From an uncultured bacterium (lineage in GTDB: Bacteria > Desulfobacterota > GWC2-55-46), in assembly GCA_905339405.1 (NCBI GenBank), contig CAJPGC010000030.1:1-64000 (forward strand): 64,000 nucleotides of DNA. The letters are read 5' to 3'. The notes below the pieces were generated by a model. The model did not search any database. It saw only the letters and a list, made by a program, of their open reading frames with translations, and had not been told where the DNA came from. Below, one piece after another: positions 31,421 to 40,000 of this stretch (position 1 is its first letter; the number at the start of each line of letters is the position of its first letter). Made by a program: the position numbers and the translations under genes.

Positions 31421-31527
31421 AACATGAAAAGATACCTTAAAACGCGGCGAAAATCACCTTAATTGAAGGGCGCGGAGGAATTTCATTAAACGGGCGGCAT
31501 TTTAAGGGAAGGAGGCAGAGAGGAGAA

Positions 31528-32526
31528 TCAGACAACGAAGTTCTTCGCCTCTCCCCTGGTGAAGGCGGCGATGTTCTCCAGAGTCGTATCGAGTATCCTC
31601 TGTACGGCCTCTTTCGTGTCGAAAGCGGTGTGCGGGGTTATTATCACGTTCCTCAAACGCAGGAGTATATGGCCAGCCAGCAGCACGTCGAGAGGCTTTT
31701 TCTGCGCTATGGAGCGAAGCAGCTCGGCTTCCTCCCTTATTATCGGCTCCTCGGGCAGCACGTCGAGCCCGGCCGCGGCGACTTTGCCTGTAGTTATCGC
31801 CCTAAGGAGGGCCTGCACGTCTACAAGGTCGCCCCTTGCGGTATTTATGATGACGACGCCCTTTTTCATCATTGAGAACTCGCGCTCCGAAAGGAAGTTG
31901 TGCGTCTCGGGTGTAGAGGGTATGTGGAGAGTTATTATGTCGGAGCTCCGCATGGCCTCTTCCAGCGGGACATACCTGAAGCCCATGGAGCGGGCCAGCT
32001 CCTCTTTTGGGAAAAGGTCATAGGCAATTACCTCCATGTGAAAGCCTTTTGCCATCTCTATCACATGGCGGCCGATGCTGCCGGTGCCCAGGACGCCTAT
32101 CGTCTTTCCCTTCAGGTCGAAGCCGCGGAGCCCCTGGATGGAAAAATCCCCCCGCCTCGTCCTTTCGACGGCCTCCACGAGGTTGTGGCTTATGGCAAGG
32201 AGGAGCCCGAAGACGTGCTCCGCGACGGTATTGTCGCCGTAGGCAGGCACGTTCGCCACCCTTATGCCATGCTCGCCGCAATAAACGGTGTCGATGTGGT
32301 CGTAGCCTGTCGAGCGCGTGGCGATGAGCTTCAAACCCCTGAAACTGGAGAGCGTCTCAGAGGAGAGTTCCGAGTAAATAAAGGTAGAGACGATGTCAGA
32401 GTCGGAATACAGGTAGGCGTTCTCGGCCGTAAGTGGCTCGCTCAGGAACCTTACCTCCTGGCCGGACGCGAGCCTTTCAAAGGCCTCCCGCTCCCATTCC
32501 TCGACCTCGAAGACAGCGAGCTTCAT
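31528..32526 (-). CDS. D-isomer-specific 2-hydroxyacid dehydrogenase, D-lactate dehydrogenase-like
   Basis: 332 aa using the ATG at 32526 (ribosome-binding site GGGAGAGG); the frame extends 13 codons upstream without a ribosome-binding site. The NAD-binding motif is GTGSIGRHVIEMAKGF. The catalytic region includes Arg in NTARGDLVD, Glu in DVLPEEP and His in ITPHTAFDTKE. The N-terminal half (LIATRSTGYDHIDTVYCGEH) fits the LdhA-like branch, converting a 2-keto acid to the D-hydroxy acid with NADH. The exact substrate is not determinable. A stand-alone gene. Confidence 0.88.
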   Translation of the reverse strand: MKLAVFEVEEWEREAFERLASGQEVRFLSEPLTAENAYLYSDSDIVSTFIYSELSSETLSSFRGLKLIATRSTGYDHIDTVYCGEHGIRVANVPAYGDNTVAEHVFGLLLAISHNLVEAVERTRRGDFSIQGLRGFDLKGKTIGVLGTGSIGRHVIEMAKGFHMEVIAYDLFPKEELARSMGFRYVPLEEAMRSSDIITLHIPSTPETHNFLSEREFSMMKKGVVIINTARGDLVDVQALLRAITTGKVAAAGLDVLPEEPIIREEAELLRSIAQKKPLDVLLAGHILLRLRNVIITPHTAFDTKEAVQRILDTTLENIAAFTRGEAKNFVV

Positions 32527-32637
32527 AGCCTCTCCCATGCGGAGCCGTTGGATTGGACAACTCAATTGAGTCTGGTGCGCTCAGGGGGATATGTCAAGGA
32601 AACATGGCTGAAATGCTGGAAAAGAGCTGAAGAGGGG

Positions 32638-32722
32638 GCGTCATCGCGTGGAGCGAAGCCGGCACGAAGCAATCTCGATGTTACTTACGGACGAGATCGC
32701 TCCGCTTCGCTCCAAATGACGC
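32638..32722. repeat. REP-like palindromic repeat
   Basis: An 85-nt imperfect palindrome: GCGTCAT...ATGACGC at the ends, GGAGCGAAGC...GCTTCGCTCC inside, and CGAAGCAATCTCG...CGAGATCGCTCCG further in. Sequences built from GAGCGAAGC and GAAGCAATCTC are recurrent intergenic palindromes in many bacterial genomes. Only one copy is in this window. Confidence 0.75.
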
Positions 32723-32731
32723 TGTTGTGAT

Positions 32732-32812
32732 TTAGTAAAACGAGGCGACAGCCGCAGCTATCGCTATGATGACGACCAGATTGGCAGCGATGTCAGCCGC
32801 AAAAACCTTCAT
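32732..32812 (-). CDS. 26-aa single-helix membrane peptide
   Basis: ATG at 32812 with an ideal Shine-Dalgarno (AAAGGAGG, 7 nt upstream). The product MKVFAADIAANLVVIIAIAA continues to AVASFY: a short polar N-terminus and one hydrophobic helix. A -10 TATAAT (32843-32848, minus) lies upstream, with TGACCGGT just beyond. It is too short for standard gene calling. It resembles in style the micro-proteins at 34462-35009 and 49640-49732. Function unknown. Confidence 0.55.
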   Translation of the reverse strand: MKVFAADIAANLVVIIAIAAAVASFY

Positions 32813-32890
32813 ATCATTACCTCCTTTCTTTTTTCTTTTTACATTATACAGACCGGTCATTAAAAGAAGCTTAAAGGTCTGGTGAAAAAA

Positions 32891-34270
32891 CTACATGTTT
32901 TTCTCAATGCCGAGCTCCTTCATCCGCCTCCAGAGCGTCGTCCTGCTCATCCTGAGCTTTTTGGCCGTCTCGTTGTACCTCCAGCCCGTCTCGAGGAGGG
33001 CCTTCATTATCATCTCCTTTTCGAGGGCCTTCAAGGGCTCCTCCGTGCTCATGACCCGCTCGATGACCCCCCGTGTGCGAAGGTCTTTCGGAAGGTGCTC
33101 AGGGTTTATCGTCCTGCCCTGGCAGCGCACGAAGGCGTGCTCGATGACGTGCTCAAGCTCCCTTATGTTCCCCGGGTAATCATAGTCGAGGAGGAGCTCC
33201 ATCGCTGGAGGCGATATGTGCGTTACCTCCATTTTCATCTCGCGGTTGAACTTGTCGAGGAAGTGCCTGACGAGTATCGGAATGTCGTCCTTCCTTTCCC
33301 TCAACGCCGGGAGGTGAATGGGCACGACCTTTAGCCTGTAGTACAGGTCCTCCCTGAACTCTCCCTTTTCGACCATCGCCTTCAGGTCCTTGTTGGTGGC
33401 GGTGATGACGCGGACGTCGACCTTCTGGGTCCTTGTGCCTCCTACCCTCTCGAACTCGCCCTCCTGAAGGACGCGCAGGAGCTTTACCTGCGTATGCAGA
33501 GTTATGTCTCCGACCTCGTCGAGGAAGATGGTGCCGTTGTCGGCCATCTCGAACCTGCCGACCTTGTCGCTTATCGCCCCGGTGAACGCGCCCTTCACGT
33601 GTCCGAAGAGCTCGCTTTCAAGGAGCCCCTCCGAGAGGGCAGCGCAGTTTACCTTTATGAACGCCCCTTCGCTCCTCGGAGAGTTATGATGTATGGCGTT
33701 GGCGATAAGCTCCTTGCCGGTGCCTGTCTCGCCTTCTATTAGGACAGTCGCCCTCGCCGGGGCCACTTCGCGCAGGAGCTCGAAGACCTCGTGCATCCTG
33801 TAGTTCTTGCCGACTATGTTCTCAAAGGTGTAGCGCCCCTTTATCTCGTCCTTGAGCTCTCTGATAAGGGAGTTGTCCCTGAATATCTCTATCCCGCCGA
33901 TCACCTTCCCCTGCTCGTCTTTCAAGAGGGCGGTGTTTATGCTGAGGGTTATCTTCCTGTCGCCCCGCTCCAGGGTGACGTCGTAATTATACAGGTGCTC
34001 GCCGGTCTTTATCGTCCTGTTTATGAGGCAATCGAAGGTGCAGCCCGAATGGCCGAGTATCTCGCTGCATTTTCCGGCCTTCAGTATGTCTTCCGCCTCG
34101 GCCCTGCCGAGGAGCTCGCGGGCCGCCCTGTTTATGAAAAGTATCTTATGGTCAAGCCCCAGCACGACGACGCCGTCGGCGATGCTGTTGAGGATGATGT
34201 CGCTGTTTATCTCGAGGTACTTGTGGACCGCCTCGGAATTACCGGGAAGCCCTATTTTCTGAAGTTCCAT
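32891..34270 (-). CDS. Sigma-54-dependent transcriptional activator with PAS sensor
   Basis: 459 aa from the ATG at 34270 (ribosome-binding site GGAGG; a TTG four codons upstream is less likely). The PAS domain spans about 15-125, with a three-cysteine cluster ([20 protein letters not shown]) that could sense redox state or bind a cofactor. The AAA+ domain spans about 140-375, with Walker A GETGTGKE, the sigma-54 contact loop GAFTGA and Walker [11 protein letters not shown]. The Fis-type HTH is at the C-terminus ([20 protein letters not shown]). There is no receiver domain, so it is not a classical response regulator. A sigma-54-type promoter with upstream palindromes lies nearby, ahead of the micro-membrane-protein genes, its likely targets. 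Confidence 0.93.
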   Translation of the reverse strand: MELQKIGLPGNSEAVHKYLEINSDIILNSIADGVVVLGLDHKILFINRAARELLGRAEAEDILKAGKCSEILGHSGCTFDCLINRTIKTGEHLYNYDVTLERGDRKITLSINTALLKDEQGKVIGGIEIFRDNSLIRELKDEIKGRYTFENIVGKNYRMHEVFELLREVAPARATVLIEGETGTGKELIANAIHHNSPRSEGAFIKVNCAALSEGLLESELFGHVKGAFTGAISDKVGRFEMADNGTIFLDEVGDITLHTQVKLLRVLQEGEFERVGGTRTQKVDVRVITATNKDLKAMVEKGEFREDLYYRLKVVPIHLPALRERKDDIPILVRHFLDKFNREMKMEVTHISPPAMELLLDYDYPGNIRELEHVIEHAFVRCQGRTINPEHLPKDLRTRGVIERVMSTEEPLKALEKEMIMKALLETGWRYNETAKKLRMSRTTLWRRMKELGIEKNM

Positions 34271-34377
34271 GTCCGCCTCCAACCCACATTATACGCCCCT
34301 GCCCCGCACATTGGCAACCAAAACGTTTCCCCCCTGAAACCTGTGTAACAAAATTGAACAGGCCAGGTGAGCAGCGG

Positions 34378-34409
34378 CCCCCGCCGGGATTACCGGATCC
34401 CGGCGGGGG
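34378..34409. other. Perfect 13-bp GC-rich hairpin
   Basis: CCCCCGCCGGGAT (34378-34390) and ATCCCGGCGGGGG (34397-34409) around a 6-nt loop. There is no T-run on either side. It lies between the micro-protein operon and the sigma-54 activator, both on minus, and may act as a processing or attenuation element. Confidence 0.6.
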
Positions 34410-34461
34410 TCGGTGGGGAGATGTGGAGGGTTTGTTTTGCGGATTTTACGGTCAGAAGTCT

Positions 34462-34557
34462 TTATGAGAAGATTACATTCGTCGAAAGGAGCACGATCAG
34501 GAGCCCGGCTATTATCGTGTAGCCTATGAGCCTTATGCTCCTGTCCTCCCTTCCCAT
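34462..34557 (-). CDS. 31-aa membrane micro-protein (fifth in cluster)
   Basis: ATG at 34557; the Shine-Dalgarno GAGGTGAG overlaps the stop of the preceding micro-ORF. The product starts with a charged N-terminus (MGREDRSIRL) followed by one membrane helix (IGYTIIAGLLIVLLSTNVIF). The 5-nt gap indicates translational coupling with the gene at 34563. No family recognised. Confidence 0.5.
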   Translation of the reverse strand: MGREDRSIRLIGYTIIAGLLIVLLSTNVIFS

Positions 34558-34562
34558 GCAAC

Positions 34563-34640
34563 TCACCTCAGAGCTATGTAGGCGGCCATCGCCGTGAGAG
34601 CCGTGAAGACCGCGTAATCGGTTATTTTCGCTATTTTCAT
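34563..34640 (-). CDS. 25-aa membrane micro-protein (fourth in cluster)
   Basis: ATG at 34640 with GGGAGG 7 nt upstream. The product MKIAKITDYAVFTALTAMAA continues to YIALR: a basic N-terminus, one hydrophobic helix and a C-terminal Arg. Tightly linked to the following micro-ORF. Confidence 0.5.
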   Translation of the reverse strand: MKIAKITDYAVFTALTAMAAYIALR

Positions 34641-34668
34641 CTCAGTGCCTCCCATTATTTTGATTGCC

Positions 34669-34755
34669 TCAGAAGGCGGCCACTGAAGATATTATTATTA
34701 TCACTACCGCCAGATGGGCGATTATCTCGAGTACGTTCATAGTCATCTTTTTCAT
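34669..34755 (-). CDS. 28-aa membrane micro-protein (third in cluster)
   Basis: ATG at 34755 with an ideal Shine-Dalgarno (AAGGAGG, 6 nt). The product MKKMTMNVLEIIAHLAVVII continues with a run of Ile and ends SSVAAF; one membrane helix. Strong translation signals make this the best supported of the group. Confidence 0.55.
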   Translation of the reverse strand: MKKMTMNVLEIIAHLAVVIIIISSVAAF

Positions 34756-34820
34756 GTTTACCTCCTTGTTCCATGCTTCTGTTACATTCTAAGAGATGGG
34801 GCCTTAAAACCCGATTAGAC

Positions 34821-34922
34821 CTAAAAGAAGCCCAGCGCCTGCTCAATGCTGAGGAGAGTAAGACCCGTAAGCCCCAGCGCTATCGCCCAAACATCCAGCC
34901 TCTTCAACATCTCAAGACGCAT
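34821..34922 (-). CDS. 33-aa membrane micro-protein (second in cluster)
   Basis: ATG at 34922, with GGGGAG about 8 nt upstream; a second ATG at 34910 is possible. The product has a charged N-terminus (MRLEMLKRLD) and a hydrophobic helix (VWAIALGLTGLTLLSIEQAL). A hairpin (GAGCCTC / GAGGCTC, 34939-34962) separates it from the first micro-ORF. Confidence 0.42.
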   Translation of the reverse strand: MRLEMLKRLDVWAIALGLTGLTLLSIEQALGFF

Positions 34923-34943
34923 CCCCTGCTCCCCGTTTGAGCC

Positions 34944-35009
34944 TCATGTCAGTGGGAGGCTCAAGCCCCACAAAGCAATTGTTACGAAGACCTCGTATAC
35001 CTTCACCAT
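34944..35009 (-). CDS. 21-aa membrane micro-protein (first in cluster)
   Basis: ATG at 35009 with a purine-rich AAAGGGGG upstream. The product MVKVYEVFVTIALWGLSLPL ends in T and is almost entirely hydrophobic. It is the first ORF after the sigma-54-type promoter (leader of about 40 nt). It could alternatively be a leader peptide. Confidence 0.4.
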   Translation of the reverse strand: MVKVYEVFVTIALWGLSLPLT

Positions 35010-35059
35010 GATAGCCGCCCCCTTTCCTTGCTGCGGCATCTCTTGACAAGCTTATATAT

Positions 35060-35075
35060 ACAAGAAGCATGCCAA
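35060..35075 (-). promoter_or_regulatory. Sigma-54 (-24/-12) promoter for the micro-protein cluster
   Basis: On minus, TTGGCATG-CTTC-TTGT matches the sigma-54 consensus TTGGCACG-N4-TTGC in sequence and spacing, except GT instead of GC at -12. A sigma-54 activator gene is about 1 kb downstream, and repeated palindromes lie 90-190 bp upstream. Confidence 0.6.
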
Positions 35076-35153
35076 GTCCGCCTTGTTCTTGTAACTACTT
35101 GATTTTACGACACTACCTTAGAAATAGCCCATTCAGCCACTTTTAAATAAACC

Positions 35154-35255
35154 GTTCACAAGTGAAACAAAATCAGGAGCTCAAAATAAAAGATTCATAA
35201 AATCGGATAGTTAGCCAATTGTTTCACATTAGAAACAATGTTCAATGGCGAAACA
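35154..35255. promoter_or_regulatory. Candidate enhancer (UAS) palindromes
   Basis: Three GAAACA-containing sites: TGTTTC-N6-GAAACA (35220-35237, perfect), TGTTCA-N5-GAAACA (35239-35255) and a half-site GTTCACAAGTGAAACA (35154-35169). They lie about 80-190 bp upstream of the sigma-54-type promoter, the normal distance for activator binding. The intervening DNA is AT-rich. Confidence 0.45.
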
Positions 35256-35283
35256 TTGACATGACAGGATTTTGAACGATAAT
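35256..35283 (+). promoter_or_regulatory. Sigma-70 promoter of the glycosyltransferase gene
   Basis: -35 TTGACA (35256-35261), 16-bp spacer, -10 GATAAT (35278-35283). It reads into the ATG at 35316. The -35 overlaps the end of the palindrome array, so the same regulator may affect both directions. Confidence 0.6.
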
Positions 35284-35315
35284 TGTTGACTTGGGCAGAA
35301 TTTGCAGGAGGTCAG

Positions 35316-36542
35316 ATGCGAATCGCGTTTATAGTAAGCACATTTCCCAAGCTTTCAGAGACCTTCATATTGAGCCAGATAACAGGCCTTTTGGACATGG
35401 GCCATGACGTCAGGGTCTTCTCAGAGTACAGGAACATCAAAGAAGACAAAGTCCATCCGGACGTATTGAAGTATCGCCTCATGGACAGGACCAGGTATTT
35501 CATAACCCCCGAGAACTGGCTTGAGCGGGCGGCCTCGGCCGGAAGGCTCATGGCACGGAACTTCAGCACCGGCCCGGTCGAACTCCTGAAGTCAGTCAAC
35601 TTCCTCAGACTCGGGAAAAAGGCCCTGTCGCTCAAAGTGCTCCATCTTACCGCGCCCATGATCGGATCCCGCTTCGACATTGTACATTCACACTTCGGGA
35701 TAAACGGCGCGCTCGCCATATACCTTAAGCTCATGGGAGTGCCGGGGCGCTATCTCACCACTTTCCACGGCTATGACGTTAACAGCCTGCCGCACAAGGC
35801 GCCGCCCGGCTATTACAGGGAGCTCTTTACCCACGGCGACCGCTTCACGTCAAACACTGACTATACCAGAAAAAGAGCGGTCGCGCTGGGATGCGACGAA
35901 AAAAAGATAACCATCCTGCCCGTAGGCCTCGACATCGCGAAGTTCGTCTTTCGCCCCAGGCAATTGGCCCCCAGGGAGCCGGTGCGCCTCCTTACAATAG
36001 GGAGGCTCGTCGAAAAAAAAGGCCACGAATACGCCTTGAAAGCAGTGAAAGTGCTCTCAGACAAAGGGTTTAACATTAGATATTCGATAGCTGGCGACGG
36101 CCCGGAAAAAAACAGGCTCCAGGGGCTCGCGTCATCTCTGGGCCTGTCGAAAAAGGTCGAGTTCCTCCATGACATCAATGAACAAGAGGCGCTCGAGCTC
36201 TACTCGAACTGCCACATATTCGTACTTCCGAGCGTCACTTCGGCCGACCAGGACAGGGAGGGGCAAGCACTCGTCCTGCAGGAAGCGCAGGCCACCGGAA
36301 TGCCGGTCGTCTCAACCCGCCACAACGGCATACCCGAAGGCGTCCTGGACGGCGTCTCGGCCTTTCTCGTGCCGGAGCGGGACCACCGGAGGCTCGCCGA
36401 AAAGATCGAATACCTCATCGAAAGGCCGACTTGCTGGCCAGTCATGGGTGAAGCTGGAAGGAAGTTCGTAGAAGGAAAATACGACATAAGAAAGCTCAAC
36501 GCCGAGCTGGTATCGATATACGAAGAGATGCTGAGGGAATAA
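35316..36542 (+). CDS. Glycosyltransferase family 4 protein
   Basis: 408 aa from the ATG at 35316 with AGGAGG upstream; the frame also opens 11 codons earlier without a ribosome-binding site. The N-terminal GT-B half includes RIAFIVSTFPKLSETFILSQ and HSHFGINGALAIYLKLMGVP. The C-terminal half has the nucleotide-sugar region (LLTIGRLVEKKGHEYALKA, DREGQALVLQEAQATGMPVV), including the E-x7-E signature. It resembles WcaL/colanic-acid-type transferases, so a role in exopolysaccharide or glycan synthesis is likely, but donor and acceptor are unknown. Monocistronic, ended by a strong terminator. Confidence 0.88.
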   Translation: MRIAFIVSTFPKLSETFILSQITGLLDMGHDVRVFSEYRNIKEDKVHPDVLKYRLMDRTRYFITPENWLERAASAGRLMARNFSTGPVELLKSVNFLRLGKKALSLKVLHLTAPMIGSRFDIVHSHFGINGALAIYLKLMGVPGRYLTTFHGYDVNSLPHKAPPGYYRELFTHGDRFTSNTDYTRKRAVALGCDEKKITILPVGLDIAKFVFRPRQLAPREPVRLLTIGRLVEKKGHEYALKAVKVLSDKGFNIRYSIAGDGPEKNRLQGLASSLGLSKKVEFLHDINEQEALELYSNCHIFVLPSVTSADQDREGQALVLQEAQATGMPVVSTRHNGIPEGVLDGVSAFLVPERDHRRLAEKIEYLIERPTCWPVMGEAGRKFVEGKYDIRKLNAELVSIYEEMLRE

Positions 36543-36548
36543 AAAAAA

Positions 36549-36580
36549 GGCCGGGAGCCTTTTGGCTCCCGGCCTTCTCA
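36549..36580. terminator. Bidirectional terminator between GT and DUF1858 genes
   Basis: Perfect 11-bp stem GGCCGGGAGCC / GGCTCCCGGCC (36549-36559 / 36564-36574) with a TTTT loop. It is preceded by A8 and followed by TTCTCATTT, serving both convergent genes. Confidence 0.88.
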
Positions 36581-36594
36581 TTTACCTGGAAGAC

Positions 36595-36825
36595 TTACTT
36601 CGCGGTGCCCGCCGCTATGTCCCTGTTGGCCGCCTCGACGAGCTCGGAGACGAACATGTTGACGTCGGTAGAATGCATGGCGCAGGCCATCGATATGGGC
36701 TCGCCGCCGAAGGCCGGGCAGGTGAAACAGCCGGAGCCGAAGTGCTTCGAGAAAACCTCTTTTGTGGCAGGCCATTTCGTAGTGACTTCGCCAGTTGTCA
36801 TATCGCCAGTGATAGTATTCGGCAT
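36595..36825 (-). CDS. DUF1858 / redox-disulfide domain protein
   Basis: 76 aa. Pattern MTTGEVTTKWPATKEVFSKH, then GSGCFTCPAFGGEPISMACA, with a CxxC pair (C33, C36) and a further Cys. This matches the small DUF1858 domain found alone or next to hybrid-cluster protein in anaerobes, thought to be a thiol-disulfide redox module. No hybrid-cluster gene is in the window. The ribosome-binding site is GAGGAGG. Cytoplasmic, no signal peptide. Confidence 0.85.
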   Translation of the reverse strand: MPNTITGDMTTGEVTTKWPATKEVFSKHFGSGCFTCPAFGGEPISMACAMHSTDVNMFVSELVEAANRDIAAGTAK

Positions 36826-37005
36826 TACTTCCTCCTCTATGTTTATTGAAGCCCCGGCAAAGCCGAAAACTTCCCAATGTCATGGACCCCGGCCGCAATT
36901 ACATTATAACAGCCGGATTTAAATATTATATGATTTCCATCATGAAAACACAAGGGTCCGGCAGCCTTGAGCCGCCTCAAAAAAGCCTCTCAAACCCTCC
37001 CGCAG

Positions 37006-40000
37006 TCAATGGTTTTCAGCCGCCCCCGGCCGTCTCCTGAACGGGAACCTGAATTCCCTCATGAAGGACGGGAGTTTTATGTCGTCGAAGACCGAGTAAA
37101 TGACCGGTATGACGACCAGAGTCACGAGGAGGCACATGGCCTGGCCGCCGACGATGACTATTGCCATCGAGGCCCTCGAGGAGGAGCCGTCTCCGGTGCC
37201 GAGCGTCACTGGCAGCATGCCTGCGATTATCGCCAGCGTGGTCATGAGTATCGGGCGGAGCCTCACTTTGTTCGCGAGCATCTGCGCCTCATACCTCTCC
37301 ATTCCCCTGGCGCGGAGCGTATTCGTGTAGTCGACCTGCAGAATGCCGTTCTTTTTGACGACGCCTATGAGTATGAACATGCCCATGACGCTGTATATGT
37401 TAAGAGTGTTCCCGGCCAGAATGATGCTCAATATGCCGAACGGTATTGCCAGGAATATCGAGACCATGACCGTAATCGGGTGGATGAAGCTCTCGAACTG
37501 GGCCGCCAGAACCATGTAGATGAATATTAGGCTGAGGACGAACGCTATGAGGAAGTTCCTGAAGGCCTCGGCCATGAGCTTACCCCTTCCGAGATACGAG
37601 GTCGAGTACCCGGCCGGGAGCTTCATCTCGGCGACGGACTGGTTGGCGTTCATCATCGCCTCTCCCAGCGGCTTGTCGTGGAGGTTGGAGATTATCGTTA
37701 TCTGCCTCTCCTGCGCGTAGCGGTCTATCTGTCCGGGGCTCGTGCCGTGAGTAAGCGAAGCCACGTTGTCGAGCCGAACGATGCTCCCGCCGGCGCCGGG
37801 CACGGTAAGGGTCGATATGCTCGCCGAGTCTTTCCTGTATTCATCCCCGAGGCGCAGCCTTATGTTGTACTGCTCGTCACCTTCGCGGTAAAGCGAGACC
37901 TTCTGGCCGCCTACCATGGTTCGAAGGCTCGAAGCGATCGATTCGACCCTCACGCCTAGGTCCGAGGCCTTCTGCCTGTCAATGTGCACCTGCAATTCCG
38001 GGTGCTTCAAGGCCTGCCCGGTGTCGGTGTCGACGAACCCTGGCACGGCCTTGAGCCTGTGGATTATCTCTCCCGAGTACTCGTCGAGCTTTTTCAAGTC
38101 AGGGCCGCGGAGCACCAGGTTGAATGGCGTGGCCTTGAAGCCGCCGCCGGAGACGAGGTTTATCTGCTGGACGCTCACGCGAAGCTCCGGCATCGCTGCA
38201 AGCAGGCCCCTCACCTCCTGCATTATCTCCTTCTGGCCGCGCTCCCTTTCGCTGAGATGCTTCAAGGCTATGTATATTGAAGAGTCTGTCACGTTCGAGA
38301 GATACTGCCCCCTTACGCCTATCGTGGTGAAGGTGTGCACTACCTCGGGTATTTTTCTTATCCTGTTCTCGACGTCGAGGAGTATCTCAGAGCTGCGCTC
38401 AAGGGACGACCCGGGCGGGGTCTCGACCACGACCTCGAACTCGCTCATGTCGTCGTCCTGTATGAACTCGCCCTTGACGACCTTCATAAGGGGGATGACA
38501 GAAAGGAATATGCAGACAGCGCCTATGACGACTATTGCCCTGTGCCTCAAGCACCAGCCGAGTATGCCGAGGTACGTCCCTTCCATCGCCTTGTAGGCGC
38601 GCGATTCCCTCGAAGCGGCCTTTGCCTCCCTGGGCCTCAAAAACCTCGAGGAGAGCATCGGCGTCAGGGTAAAGGAAACAAGAAGGGATATCAGTATGGC
38701 GAAGGCCGCCGTAAGCCCGAAGCTCTTCCAGAACATCCCGACGAGACCCTGCATGAAGGCCACTGGAAGGAATATGACGACCAGCGAAAGGGTGGTCGCC
38801 AGCACGGCAAGGGCTATCTCCTTCGTGCCCTGGATGGCGGCCTCGACCGGCCCCCTGCCCTCCTCCTCCATATGCCTGAAGATGTTCTCGAGGACTATTA
38901 TGGCGTCGTCTATGACGATGCCTGTGCAGACCGAGAGCGCCAGAAGGGTCATGTTGTTGAGCGTGAAGCCCATGTACCGCATTATGGTGAACGTGCCGAT
39001 GATAGACGCCGGTATGGCGACTGCCGCTATGAGCGCGGTCCGCCAGTTCTTGATGAAGACGAGTATTATGAGGCTCGCGAGTATCGAGCCCAGCACGAGG
39101 TGCTCCTCGACCTGGCTCACCGCCTTCTTTATGAACCTCGACTGGTCGATGACGACCTGCATGTCGATGTCCTGCGGAAGCACGGCCTTTATCTCCTCGA
39201 GCTTCTCCTTTATGTTTTCTATGACCTCGACGGTATTCGTCCCGGACTGCTTCCTGACAAGGACTGACACCGCGTTGTTGCCGTCAAGCCTCGATATGGT
39301 GCGGGGCTCCTCCTGGGTGTCGAGCACGGACGCGACGTCTTTCAGGCGCACGGGCGCGCCCTTGCGGTCGGCTATGATGAGCTCCTCGAAGTCGGAGACC
39401 TTCTCGATCCTCCCCATCGTCCTGAGGCCCTCTTCGCCCTTCTCCCAGGTTATCCTTCCGCCGGGCACTTCAACGTTCTGTCTCTGTATGGCTTCGCTTA
39501 CCTGCGCGATGGAAAGGCCGTAGGCCGTAAGCCTGTCAGGGTCTACGACTACCTGTATCTCCCTCTTGCGGTCGCCGACGAGGGTTATGGCGCCGACGTT
39601 CTTGACGGCTTCGAGCTGTCTTTTTATCTTCTTGTCGGCCAGTTCGGTGACTTCCCTCGCCGAACGCTTGCCAGAGACGACTATCGACATGATGGGAGAG
39701 GAGTCCGGGTCGAACTTCTCGATTATGGGAGAGTCTGTCCCGGGCGGCAGCGTGGAAAGGATGGCCGACACTTTCGCCCTGACCTCCTCGGAGGCCACGT
39801 CTATGTCCTTTTCAAGGAGGAAGGTGGCGAAGACCTGCGACTGGCCCTCTATTGTCGTCGAGCGCAGCTCGTCGATGCCGCTTATCGTGTTAACGGCCTC
39901 TTCGATGGGCTTGGTTATCTGCCCCTCTATCTCCTCCGGGCTCGCGCCGTCAAGGCGCGTTGAGACGGTAATGGTCGGCAAATCGACCTTCGGGAAGAGG

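Noticed and set aside
35288..35306. Sigma-54 promoter on plus (TTGGGCAGAATTTGC)
   Set aside because: GG and GC are one base too close for a -24/-12 promoter and it runs into the Shine-Dalgarno; a good sigma-70 promoter lies just upstream.
36590..36898. Alternative minus-strand frame overlapping DUF1858 (106 codons)
   Set aside because: Different frame of the same DNA; the 76-aa frame has the DUF1858 CxxC pattern and a good ribosome-binding site.
38335..39267. Plus-strand frame of 310 codons opposite the RND pump
   Set aside because: Shadow frame full of charged/Tyr runs; the pump on minus has complete family motifs.
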